Source: Archegozetes longisetosus
Taxonomy: Eukaryota > Arthropoda > Arachnida > Sarcoptiformes > Trhypochthoniidae
Assembly: GCA_018873245.2 (NCBI GenBank)
Contig: JAEMBT020000005.1
Coordinates: 14,398,001 to 14,462,000, forward strand
DNA length: 64,000 bases
Reading direction: 5' to 3'
Under the pieces are notes generated by a model that made no database searches, had not been told where the DNA came from, and worked only from the letters and a program-made list of their open reading frames with translations. Position numbers and translations under genes: made by a program. Shown here in pieces: positions 11,577-23,300 of the stretch (the stretch's first letter is position 1; every line of letters begins with the position of its first letter).

Positions 11577-12879
11577 TTAAGAGACATGAAAAGCTAATTC
11601 TTGATTAGTTAGAATAACAGGTAACTCAACATGTAAATCAATAGATCCCGGAATAACAAGTGTGACAACTATCACATAATCCAACTGGATAATAGGGCAC
11701 TGATTGTAGAGAATGGGCAAACCATCAGGAATTGGCATTATTAAAGACTCATTGTTAGTCATTCCTGGACTCACTATGGAACCCACCGATGTGACGATAG
11801 TTTTTCTATCCGCTTTTGAGCTTCCAGAAGCCTTATAAAGAATATTTTGTTTTAATCTGGCTCTCAGTTGCATACTTTTATTACTTCTGTTAACTGTTAT
11901 ACAATTTACTGATGTAGAACTTCCTATAATTATGAAAACTAAGTTGTTTAAAACATGATTTGATAACTTGTAAAGAAGATTAATTAATGTTTGACCTGCT
12001 TTCTGTCCGGTATGTGCAATACTTGCTTTCAACTGAACCAGTTGTTTTGAGAAGCAACAGCCAACTGTTTTCTCATTGCTATAAGCAATCGGAGTCTATA
12101 ATTATAATAAATTTGTATTTTAAAAATTGTAGTCATTTTAATTGTAATTAGAATTGAAATGAATTGTCAATCATACGTTCAATTGTTGATCTGGCACAAA
12201 GACAGGAAACTCTACTCTTATCGGGACTTTGACTCTGTGGTCAATCGATAATAACCCTGGTTTATGAATAACTGCTTCGACATAATACCTTATATTTCCG
12301 TAATGGCCCTCAAACGAATTTGCGATACCACTAAAGTGTATTATTTATAGGTACAAACAATTTGAAAACACAGTTAACACTTCATATCTTACCTGAGAGG
12401 CAACTCAAAGCTAAATGGTATGCGATGTTCTCCACTTCTTATTATCCTCTTATCTGTTGACTCTATTATTCAAATTAAATTTACGTTTATATTTCACAAG
12501 TCTTTAAATTAAGTATTAAAAAAACTAACAAAAGTAAATCCGTTATTCGATAAATTGGTTTAAAAGGATATATAGTGTTTGTTTTTCGTTAATATAAAAG
12601 TAATTAATGCTAACCAGTTGTTAAAAAACGACTCATATCTATATATTTGTGTTGACCATGGTACGTAACCGTTTCTGTTCTGCTGTCATGACCGGATCCT
12701 GTTGATCTCGACTCTTCCCATTTGGTCTCTGCTGAACCAAATAATCTGACTTCAAAATGACTTAAGTCTAACTGTCCAGTCAGTGATATAAAAGAAACAC
12801 CAGAAACATAGTCCCCTAAACCAAAAATTGCATCACTTCTGTCTAAAATGATTGAAAAGTTTAGTAAACCAATTTTCAT
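11577..12879 (-). CDS. Alpha-arrestin (arrestin-domain-containing protein), five exons
   Basis: Coding segments on the minus strand, 5' to 3': 12879-12615, 12462-12393, 12330-12177, 12095-11996, 11923-11577; 311 residues. All junctions are GT..AG and phases agree (1, 2, 0, 1). The N-terminal arrestin fold starts MKIGLLNFSIILDRS and includes GEHRIPFSFELPL and the alpha-arrestin signature SFEGHYGNIRYYVEA. The C-terminal fold holds KTVGCCF, an LRARLKQNILYKA strand and the closing IQLDY..LPVIL strands. The last intron (11995-11924, 72 bp) is in frame and has no stop, so a naive open frame reads through it; splicing it out restores family spacing. Alpha-arrestins act as adaptors in receptor and nutrient-transporter endocytosis, usually through C-terminal PPxY motifs that recruit Nedd4-type ligases. 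This protein ends a few residues after the fold and shows no PPxY, so it is a short variant or lacks an unseen last exon. Confidence 0.88.
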
Positions 12880-14314
12880 GTTTGAAAGCAAAACTCATTT
12901 TGAAGGATCATTAATTACCCTGAAAATGACTAATAGTATGAGGAATGATGTCATAGATAGTTTCCACTTATAAGTTCTCGTAATCAATTAGCGCGCACTC
13001 TATCTTAGGGTAAATGTAAAACTGAAGGCTCTGAGAAAGCGGTAAATTGCTGTCCTTTCTTGGAACTCAGAGCAGTGCAAAACACAGGTATTTGTTGGCT
13101 ATGCTCTAAAACTGGTCGTTTTTTGCCTCTAACGTAAAATGCTTTAATATGAAATAATGCATATATATTTGCATACTATATTTGCTTCGCATGGGTGGCC
13201 CAACAAGTTAGAGCCATGATAGAACTAAAAGTTTCGGGTGCGGATGTCTCTACATCAGTTTCGATCGAGTCATTTTAGTTAAATTTGAATTTCACTAAAA
13301 AATGGTGTGTTGCATTTTATGTCTTTATTTCGGCATTTAAATGAGACTACAAGCAAAAAAGTTTCCAGAGCTAATCAGAGCATTGACAAAAATTGATTCA
13401 ACAAAACTGAACCTAAATAAACATTAAATAAACGACGATTTATGTTGAACGTAGAAATACTTTTTATCAGATTAATCAAATATAAAGTTAAACGCTTGTA
13501 TATTGAAGATAATATGAGTCTGAACTAGAATCCGAATCTATTAATATGAATGTAGTAATAGTTGCAACAATTATTTGCCATTATATAAAGTCTGGATAAC
13601 TCATAATCAATTTTGTGGTATGCACTCAAATTTATTTAATTAAACTGTGATTCCTTTACCGATAAAAATGTGTTTAACATCTTAAACATATGATTGATGG
13701 TCCTATCCCTCAAATGTGTTTAGTTTGTATTTGAAGGTAAGGGACTGGTTAATGATTAATTAAAATGGGAGCTATAATACTATGAGAATGTCTTATTTGA
13801 AACGAAACTGGTTTTAAACAGAGGTAGCAAACGATGGACAACTAAATTCTCACACTAAAACAAAAATCAATTCTAATCTATCACCAATGTATCTTGAATA
13901 CAAGTATTTATTTTTTTGCTAATTAAGATTAGCCTAAATTGTGTGAGTATTGAACTGCTTTATTATTGATTTGAATTGTCTTAATGAATGGTTGACGAAA
14001 TATGATGTATTGCGATTTTAAAGGCTCAAAATTTGTTTTCCTCATTTTATCGACAAATGCAAACTATTGGATTTGTCTTACGATTTCGTGTATTAATAGG
14101 TCTCTGTTTCAATTTCAATATTGATTAGCTGCAATATTCGAAACTGTCCAACAACATTAGTAATCAGATGTTCAACAAATTTTCAGATATCAAAAGTTTA
14201 TTTAAATAATTCGAATCATATTTAATAAATGTGACTCCGTGTTATAAAACGTAATTCCGGCACTTTTGTATAACATTTTAACTACTAAAGGATAAATATG
14301 TTACAATCGAAACC
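12880..14314. other. Intergenic DNA upstream of the arrestin gene
   Basis: Contains the presumed promoter of the minus-strand arrestin gene; no clear core element was found. No coding frame. A TGGCCCAACAAGT stretch near 13195 slightly resembles a mariner end but has no partner. Confidence 0.45.
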
Positions 14315-14355
14315 ATCTAAGCGGGTGCTTCTCAGCCGCAGGTACCCGAATACCT

Positions 14356-15065
14356 ATCCGGCGGCGTAGCACGTGAATTCAGCCCCAGCAATTCAGCCTC
14401 AGACAATTCAGCCCCGACAATTCAGCCCAAAGATAATTCAGCTCCCGGCAATTCAGCTCCCGACAATTAAGCCCTAATACTATTCAGCTCCTGACAATTC
14501 AGCCCTAAACAACTGTAACTACTCTATAGCCTAATGGTTAGAGTCTCCATTAGAGTAGATTTTAAGCTTAATTCAGTTTCATTTGATCAAATTAATTAAT
14601 TATATTAAGTTTGATCAAATCAAATCGAATTGTGATAATCAACAATTTTTCAAAGCTTGCGCCAGTTGCAAGTTGAACAGTACTTGGCAGGAATCAAACC
14701 AAAGACAAAAAGAAGAGGTATCGAGATGCAGCATCAAATTTGAAAGAGAATGTGGCGAAGTATGGACAAACTCCTATTATAGAATATCTTAGGAGTATCG
14801 CCCATAATCTTTCTTTTAATACTTTTTAATTTTTTATATTTGAATTCATTATGTTTTTAAAGCTATTTTAAAAATTTTACTTTAATAAAATTTTAAAATC
14901 GAAGCATACTTGGTTGGGGCTGAATTGTCAGGAGCTGAATAGTACTAGGGCTGAATTGTGGGGGCTGAATTGTCGGGAGCTGAATTTTTTTGAGGCTGAG
15001 TTGACGTGGCTGAATTGTCTGGGGCTGAATTGCTGGGGCTGAATTGTCATGGAACCATCCGGCGG
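14356..15065. mobile_element. Foldback-like element (14365-15056) with 9-bp target duplication, nested in the hAT
   Basis: The left arm (about 14376-14517) has nine degenerate tandem units of the type GACAATTCAGCCCC. The right arm (about 14916-15049) has nine units of the complement. Read inward, the arms agree unit by unit, for instance the irregular ACTATTCAGCTCCTGACAAT unit in both. Between them are about 400 bp of unrelated AT-rich DNA. The 9-bp ATCCGGCGG occurs at 14356-14364 and 15057-15065, and removing one copy with the element restores a continuous hAT end. Inverted arms made of short direct repeats plus 9-bp duplications are the hallmarks of Drosophila Foldback elements. No transposase is seen in the interior. 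Confidence 0.82.
14527..14540 (+). other. tRNA A-box-like motif inside the foldback-like element
   Basis: TAGCCTAATGGTTA fits the consensus of the tRNA internal promoter A box (TRGYNNARNGG). No B box follows at tRNA spacing and no cloverleaf can be drawn, so this may be a tRNA-derived scrap or chance. Confidence 0.25.
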
Positions 15066-15074
15066 TACGCTACA

Positions 15075-15506
15075 GTTTGTGTAATAGAAAAATGTTTGTC
15101 ACTCATATCAGATCCTTGAAACAATGTTGCGAAATTTGTTTGAATATGTCCCAGAATGATTCGATTAAATACCTGTCCAATCTCGATAGTCAGTTGCAGA
15201 ACCTTAGCATTCATAATAGAAAAATTGAGATTTCTTGTCATTTAACTCTTAAGGTCTGAATTGAAAACTTCTGGGTCCAATTAGACAAACAATATGAAGA
15301 ACTTTGAAAGTTAGCTGTCCGTTATCTTGTTGCCTTGCTTGAGACTTATTTATACGAAACTGCCTTTCTACTCCATTTTCATTCAAAACTAAGAATACAG
15401 ATAGATTGAATGTCGAAAACATGTTCAGATTATATTTGTCTAATGTCAACCCTAGAATCGATCATTTTTCTAAATCAAAACAGTCACAAGTGTCATTAAT
15501 GTACAA
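15075..15506 (+). pseudogene. hAT transposase C-terminal (dimerisation) remnant
   Basis: Conceptual translation shows IENFWVQLDKQYEEL, then after a stop LLETYLYETAF, and after a frameshift KTKNTDRLNVE followed by LSNVNPRIDHF and SKSKQSQVS. That order (FW-V..; ..TTYLCESGFS..; KTKxRNRL; LSNIxPRIExL; KKKQAQxSH) is the dimerisation region of ZBED5/SCAND3-like hAT transposases. At least two in-frame stops (15257-15259 and near 15302) and one frameshift (near 15385-15395) kill it. The BED zinc finger and catalytic core are absent. Confidence 0.75.
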
Positions 15507-16206
15507 ATTCTCAAATATTCGGGTTATAAAATGAGTTTTGCAGCATATTCAACATAAAGTTTGAAATTCATTTACATGTAAATAACAGAGATATGCCATA
15601 CAATATGGAGTATCGAATATTTTCATTTAATTTTAATGAATTGTTTCAAGAACTCCTTTATAGCCAGAAGTTCTAAGTGGACTCTTAATATTAGATACCA
15701 CTTCTGTACAAAATTGAAGTCGATTTTTTAATACAATAAATTATTGTTCGAATTAGTTGTCGAGTGTCTTCTGTAGTCCAACCTCTAGCATAAACAAGCA
15801 AACTTGAGTAACCGAACAGGCGTTCAAAAAGGTCATTTTGAGAGATATTTGGTGGGTTTTGGTGCTTTTCTACAAACTTTACACAGTCAAGTCTAAGTTC
15901 AGATCCATTTTGCCGCAATGGACTGAAGCCAGATCTGGTAAAAATGTGTAATTGTTGTCGGGATCATATTTTCGAATGAGAGAAGAAAATAAATATTATG
16001 TGCGCGTGTAGTTCTTTGTGAGTCATAACGGACCAATAAATGCACGGCAAAATTCATTTTATAGCCCGTTATATCTTCATTATATTTGCTAAAAATTTGA
16101 ACTTTCAAACAAACTAAAATTATAAGAAATTTTGGTGGTACTCAATATTTTAAGGCATGTCTAGTCGTACGCAATGCGAAAAAGATCGAGAACGACTGAT
16201 CTAAGC

Positions 16207-16815
16207 GGCAGATATCAAATATTAAACTAATGTCGGAATGATAGCTATGTTCGGACTTGAAGTCATAATTCGTCGATAGTTCTTTCGCTGTATAATTGTT
16301 GAGTAGGTCATTGGTTTTCAATAATTTTCTGTAATTTTATTAAGTTAATTACTAATTAAGATTTATTAACAATATGCAAATTATAATTGTTACATTATTC
16401 ATATTTATAAGTTTAGTGTTTGTTTATGACAAACCATGCACTTTGTTTTGTTTATTAGACACCTTAAAAGTTCTTAACTTTTTCTCACACGAGCAAGTTT
16501 CAAAACTATCACATATTGAGAAGCTCTGTATTTTAAAAATCTATTTCATGAGATTTTGAAAAAGTTCTTACAAACGGCGTGACTTTAGTTGCAATCAGAA
16601 TAGCAACCATTTCTTAGGCATAGGACAATTATAATAATTTAAATGCGACGCAAAATATATCCAACTATTATTATATGATCATTATTTTGAGAAGTTCAAT
16701 AGTTTTGAAGAACGTTTCTTTTCAGAAATATGATTATGGAATATATAAAAGTATTCGTATTTTACGAATGATTAGTGAAAGTTGCTGTACGGGCCAAAAG
16801 TGGGACATGGTAAAA
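16207..16815. other. Intergenic DNA, nothing recognised
   Basis: One 61-codon frame (16374-16559) starts hydrophobic but shows no family resemblance or splice context. Confidence 0.45.
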
Positions 16816-16950
16816 GGAGAGACAATGTATTTGTATGGAGAGACAGGAGAGACAATGTATTTTCTATGGAGAGACAATAAATTTCTATGGAGAGACAATA
16901 CATTTCTATGGGGAGACAATATAATTCTATGGAGAGACAGGGAGAGAGTC

Positions 16951-16988
<38 letters not shown>

Positions 16989-17344
16989 AGAGAGTCAGAA
17001 GAGAGAGAGAGAGAGAGAGAGACAGGGAGAGAGTCAGAAAGAGAGACGAAGAGAGAGAGAGAGAGACAGGGAGAGTCAGAAAGGAGACGGAGAGAGAGAC
17101 AGGAGAGAATGGTTTTTATATGTAGAGTAATGGCCAGTAATGTCTGTCTCTCCCCCTCTCTCTCGCTCTCTCTCTGCCTCTGTCTGTCTCTTTCTGACTC
17201 TCTCTCTCTCTCTCTGTCTCTCTTCTGACTCTCTCCTGTCTCATAGAATTATATTGTCTCCCATAGAAATGTATTGTCTCTCCATAGAAATTTATTGTCT
17301 CTCCATAGAAAATACATTGTCTCCCTTACATTGTCTCCCAAAGT
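16816..17344. repeat. GA-cored palindrome with near-identical 110-bp arms
   Basis: The left arm (16816-16940) consists of about 21-bp units of the form CTATGGAGAGACAATANATT. The right arm (about 17225-17344) is its reverse complement with almost no change, including the irregular order of unit variants. The centre (about 16940-17225) is a GA-rich tract that switches to a CT-rich tract near 17125-17145. The whole can fold into a hairpin of about 250 bp per side. The long open frames on both strands are a by-product of the stop-free GA/CT repeat and are not genes. Confidence 0.92.
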
Positions 17345-20340
17345 TAATGATTCTATGCATACTTGACTCTTGGTTTCACATTATATTTAAAATTGATTCT
17401 CCCAATTTTAACTTTAACGCATTGAACAATTGGTTGTGATTTCATTAGATATTTCACTATTCTAAATGTATTAAGCTTTGATTAGAAAACAATCACATCA
17501 AAAATATGAAAAATATGTTAACTCGATTTTTGAAAGATGTTTCAACTCATTATTAGAAGTCATTTTCAGAAATGATCATGGTTTCGATCATGAATAGGGG
17601 CCTAAAATCTGATCTCTTGTTTGGTTTTGTATCACTAACTTAGTTATAGTGCCATAAATTAGGCAACGAATAGCATTATAGAAACACGACTTCAATTGGA
17701 GCATACATTAAAAAACAATTTGTTTGTATACCTCAATTAAGAAGCCATAACACATGTACTTAAAAGAGTTATAAAATATTTGTGGGTCCTCTTAACTTAG
17801 TATTTATGCAGTCATTCAAACAAAAAGGAAATGATTTGAAACCAAAAAATAATTGGTGGATAATAATAGTGCAAAACTAAGTAAATATTACTACTAACAA
17901 TTTGAACATAATTGTCAATACAAACAACTAATAAAAGATCATTAAGACTTCTAACTTATTCTAAAGCCCTCTTTGTTTCAATAAACATATGCCTCCGAGA
18001 TATTAGAATAAAACTAATATAATGAGCCTAAATAATTTAAAAGTTCTGGATTTTAATTTGTTTCCGAAAGTTTTTCAGTTCTCTCGGGGAGTCTTAAAAG
18101 TTTAATAACTCGAAGAGACTAACGCTCAACGACAGATTCAAAGGATTTTCACAATTTAATAGCTGTTTCGGTTGAGGAAAACCAATGAACGCTTTTAAGT
18201 TTTATACTTCATAAGTCATTCAGAAAATTCTCTTAAATGTTTGCACAGTTTTTCGAATGAGTCTCTATCGACGTCAAGCTTTTTACACACTTTCAAATAA
18301 TTACTTATAGATTATTCGAAATAATATTTACTTATAATTTAAAGATAATTTCACAGAATAATAATACGACTCTCAAAAGACTAATTTGATGAGCTTTTCT
18401 CAAGACATGAAGTAAAAATACAGTGCAGGTTCATAAGTATACGTCTCATCTATAAAGCAGCTGTCATGCAGATAATGGTTCTTTAGATTATATCTTTACG
18501 AAAAATGCCCATTAAAATGGTGATCGCGTATTAATGTTTTGCTTTACAGCTTTACATAATAAGTGGCTAAACCTCTGCTAAACAGTAAGTCTATGTTTTT
18601 CTTAATTGTCATTCATATGGTTTGGTGACTATGAAACTTTTTGGCCAGTATTACTCAACCACTAGAAGAGTGTTTAATAAATGTGATTTGGGTCCTTATG
18701 CATTTTCAAATATTTCAGTCTAAAAGTCAAGTTTCAAATTGATAATCTTCCTCTAAAAGTGATATTATATCGGTTAAGTCATTGTAAATCAGACACAAGT
18801 TTCCATATTTAGCAAATGACAACTGACTCACAATGAATCTATTGAAGCAAATAATGATTTAAGGTTAATGTCAATCACTTTAAATTGTTTTGAACTTATT
18901 TAAATCACGATTTTTGCCGAGCCTTTCTTATTTCTAAAATAAACTTATCTATTGAACTTCTGGAACATTTTCAACTTTTCAGTGTCCTCTTCAAAACTAT
19001 TGTTTAATAAAATCTGAAAATAAATATTTATATAAGTTATTTCTGGAGTTATACTTTTATTTTGATTTCAAGTTTACTTCCTGTTAAGAGCAAAATTGAA
19101 TTCATACAATTTTTCCGTAACTTTTTCTATAGTTCATTCATAGAAAACAGTTATTAGTTTTAATTTAGAAAAATACATAAACATTTTCGAGTGATAAATA
19201 AATAAAATAAATAAATAAATAATCCTAGCGTTCAATGAAAAATAGATCAGTAGTTAAATATTTTCCATCGAAAATGTTGAAAACCCCACATTTGCAAATA
19301 AATAATAATGATAGTAAAACTTATTTAAATTACTGATCACACTGAAAGCTAGCCTCAAATCCCTTTTTAGTTTGAGTTGTTTTCATGAAAATATAGAAAC
19401 TAAAGGAATGAAATTATGCCATCAGTTTGAATATAATGAGCGGCAGATCACCGTTTGCCATAGATTTGAATTGAAGTTGAATCATATCCAATCCCGTATT
19501 TTAAACCATCACATGTTCGTGTTCGTGATAGGAATAATTAATTTATTCCAATTAATAGATCGAGTCATTAGTTTAAAATGTATTTGTTGGATCTCATTTT
19601 GAAAGTATCGAAATTGCTTGAGGTCACACACCCTTAAAACACTTTGACACACGTAACAAAACACTTATTAATTGTTAATCACAGTTCGTATCAAAACAAT
19701 ACTTCATTAATGGATTTAGCAATTTTTTGAACTATAAACACAGTTATTGTTAAAAAGCAATCATTCAATTCTGGACATGGCTGACCACAAAGCAGTCGCT
19801 TGTCGACCGGACAGAGTACGGAAGTTGTATAAACCAGGACTCGATGATATTGTTGTGGTCACGGATTCCTGATCTTTGTGGTTAGTGTCACTCAACAGTG
19901 TTTGTGAACAACAATATTGTGGACGCTTATAGATTAACAAACAGGCGCAACACGAACCCAATATTGTTAGCTATTCAAATAAAGTTTCAAATTATTTTTA
20001 TCATAAATTTAAGTCTAAACTCACAATTAATAACTTTTGTTTTGTCATATGAGCAAATTCCTATTGAAACTCAGACTTCAATTTTGTTAATTAGAACTTA
20101 TCTCTAAGTTTAAACTCCAATAGACTTAAAGCATTAAAAATGTGCTTTCGAGTCCATTAATTTCGAAATTTTGCCTTAGTTTAGATCCCTATCGTGTATT
20201 TTCTATGAAGTATTTGCCCAATTATTTTATAAACAAAACGAAACTAATTGTTTAAGTCAACCCTTTGTTTCTGTTTATAAAATTTTGATTAATGTTCTGA
20301 AAAGTTCATTACAATAGTATTATAAGCCACGAGTAGGTTC
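17345..20340. other. Gene-poor intergenic stretch
   Basis: No gene supported. There is an (AAAT)n-type tract at about 19195-19224. A slightly less AT-rich island at about 19770-19960 carries a 66-codon minus-strand frame with no recognisable family. Confidence 0.5.
19195..19224. repeat. (AAAT)n simple repeat
   Basis: A short run of AAAT/TAAA units, about 30 bp. Confidence 0.85.
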
Positions 20341-23300
20341 CTAATTAAATACCTGAAGGGTCACAATAGTGACGAGCCCAGCCATCAGTGTTGTTCTCGA
20401 CGTGCAGAACATAGACATGTTATCGATGTCTGTAAAAACATAAAACAATTTACTCGCATAAATTTCTAGCTAGAAAAGGAGTTTTCAAAGTCTTGATTCT
20501 ATCAAATGATTAATAATCACTGCTAAGTTTATAATTGCTCGATACTCAGCTTCAATTCTATACTACAAGACTGAATTTATTTGACCTAAAATTAATCTTC
20601 ATCTAACTTTATTATAATTAATGGTTATATATCAGTCATATTCCTAAAGTCATAACACTTTTGCTTGATATATTTTGCGGAATATCTTACAAATTTTAAG
20701 CTATCTAATTATGTTTAGTGGTCCATGAACTAAGACAGTCCGGTCTATAACTATTTGTTGTTTTGAATTTCGTTAAAAAGCAAACATTTCTTAAAAATGA
20801 GTTATAAAAAGTTGTGCTTCAATTTGAAGCTTAAACATTTTCAAAGCTCATAAAAATAATGGGCATTTGAACCGTAAAACAACTCTGAAAATCTGTAAAC
20901 TTTGAAGTTGAATGATTTGCATCTCCAAGCCCTAAAACACATGAAAGTGAACAAAAGTTTTCTGACATCCTTCAAATAAGAAATATCATTCTGATAGGAG
21001 TTTTCCCGAAAAAAATCTTTTCCTATTGTGTGATATGTTTGCTATGAAATCAAAAACTATGATATAAAAACAGGATATCAGAAAAGAACAAATATCGTAA
21101 ACTAAACCCATTATTATGCTTTGACTTTGCAATAGTTGTCAATTTGTGCGATCATTTATATAAGAGCTTGATATGCATCCGAAATATATGTTGAGGAGAA
21201 GCCAAAACAAAAAGAAAGAACACATAAGCAGTTGGAAAGCACAAGAATACCCACCATTTAAGGCTCTAATTGATGGTTGACGTGAACTTTTAACAGAAAT
21301 TCCTTCAACGATAATTTCTCTTTGCAGTGGATAATCGGGCAGAAGAGTGGCGGGTGTTGTTGTGCGCGCACTATGATTATCGCCATTATTACTATCGGAG
21401 TCTATGTCTGTGACATCAGAATTAGATGACTCTTCTGTTAGGCTGTTATCCCTTTTCCTGCGGCGACCAAAAGATTTACTGCTTGTCATTGAAGCAGTAT
21501 CAGAACTACCAGTACTACCGCTCGAATAACTACTATTATTATCGCAATCAGTCGGTACACAGTCTTGAAGACAAAATTGAACGTTAACTTGGAATCTGAC
21601 GACAACATCATCAGCAAATTTGAAGGCATCAAACTTTCCCTGTAATGCCTTACTATTCGGTACTTTCTCCAGTGCCGGAAATATATTCGTGTCTGTCGGA
21701 CAGCCAGTCGAGTCTATCAGTACTATTGTTTCGTCTGTTTTGCCGCTTCTGGCCAATAAGTCGCGCGCAAATATGCCGAATACCGAATCGTCGTCTAGTT
21801 CTATACGTAGATATAGTTCGTCACCAAGTCGTGCACCCGTTATGTCAATGCCTTGTCTGTCTGTTATGCGCAACCTTATGTTCGGTGACGGAGCCGTTGC
21901 GTTCACTATCGCTGTCTCAGCCACTGCTGGGCTTCTGTTTGAAAGATTATTCAAATTTTGTTATGGATTTTAATTGACTGTCTAAAGCTTTGAAGACAAC
22001 TTTAATGAATCCAATTTTAAGCTAATTTATGACTAGATCAAATTTTCTCCAATAACTCTTTAGTGCCATTTGCAATGTTTTCCTTTCTTTAATCATTATT
22101 ATAACAGAATTAATGCAAAAAGTACTGCAATTAGATTGTGGCAAAACTTTCTCAACCGAGAAATATGTCTTTAACTGTTCGGAGCCTTAGCTTTGATGCG
22201 TGACTAAAATGTTTGATTGCGATAATCACTCATCACTTCAGAAATATTTCAAGTTATTGTTTTGCAATTTCATAAAAATCGAAATTAATTTTTCAAATAA
22301 TGACATTAATGAAATAATGAATTTGCTCGAATGTAATCACAGGTTTTCTATTCTAAAAAAGTAAACTAAAAGTGTTAAATGATTGCGAATCTGGTTCTGA
22401 CAGATTATGATCGATTGCTTTATATTTTTCAGAAATTAACTGAATTACTGTCGGATGTATACGCACAAAATTTGATTGATTCCGATGAAAGATTAACATA
22501 ATTAGTTTCGCCTGCGCGTAAAATTGTTCATTAATTTTACTTAACCAAAGCTTTTAAGCGATGATTCAAGTTTTAGAGGCATTTAATCCCTCGCGATTTA
22601 TACATGCTCAACTTTATACCTGCTTTAACTTTACTTATGAATCTAAACATCGCAGTATCAGTAAGTTATGAGGCATTTTTTCAAGTCATAATTTTGTTTG
22701 TTCAATGTGGCCACAGTTTTATTGACTGAAAATATACATACTCAACAACAACACTGTAAGAGTTGGTGATAGTTCGATTTGTAGTCTCAAAATGACACGT
22801 CAACTGAACCATACGATCGCCTTTTCGTTGAATGAGTGGATGGTGCTGTATAACAATCAGCGAGGAATACTTTCCATTCTATTTAGCATAAAAGATAAAA
22901 TATGATCACCAAAATTGAGCTTAAAATATAGCCATATCAAATTTACTGATAGTTAAAATTGCTTTCATTTTATAAGTGATTGGTAAAAGTAGAAAGTATA
23001 TATTCTCGCTTTAATATGCATCAAGGTAATCAAATTTCAGTTATAGTTTCATTAATCACATACATCTTCACGAACTCCACACGAAGATCGAGGGCTGAAG
23101 GGCATCGTTAACAGTGTATTAGTAGTCGAACGTCCTATTGCTTCGCAAGCTATTGGCTCTTCTTTTGAATATAACTTGCCATTGAAGGGATCAGCTGTGT
23201 TTAGTGACACAGTCATCGAGTCGTGATTACAAAATAATTGTACTAAACATCAAAATTAAATTTATAACTATTATAACAATCAGTTTAATGATAAGGTTTG

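Larger units (their letters stand above)
14315..16206 (+). mobile_element. Decayed hAT transposon (14323-16198), interrupted by a foldback-like element
   Basis: The left end begins GGGTGCTTCTCAGCC at 14323. The right end, on the complement, begins CAGTCGTTCTCGATC at 16198. Both are hAT-like termini of the CAGTGGTTCTCAACC kind. They are bounded by an exact 8-bp duplication, ATCTAAGC, at 14315-14322 and 16199-16206. Inside, 15075-15506 on the plus strand encodes a broken C-terminal hAT transposase, which confirms the family. The element carries a later insertion at 14365-15056; without it and the extra duplication the copy would be about 1.2 kb, so most of the transposase had already been lost. 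Confidence 0.85.

Noticed and set aside
13190-13440. TGGCCCAACAAGT stretch considered as a mariner end
   Set aside because: No inverted partner and no TA-flanked boundary found.
16675-17439. Overlapping long open frames on both strands rich in Arg/Glu/Ser/Leu
   Set aside because: They come from stop-free GA/CT repeats within the palindrome and have no protein-like composition.
19761-19961. 66-codon minus-strand frame in a slightly less AT-rich island
   Set aside because: No family resemblance, no splice signals linking it to other exons.
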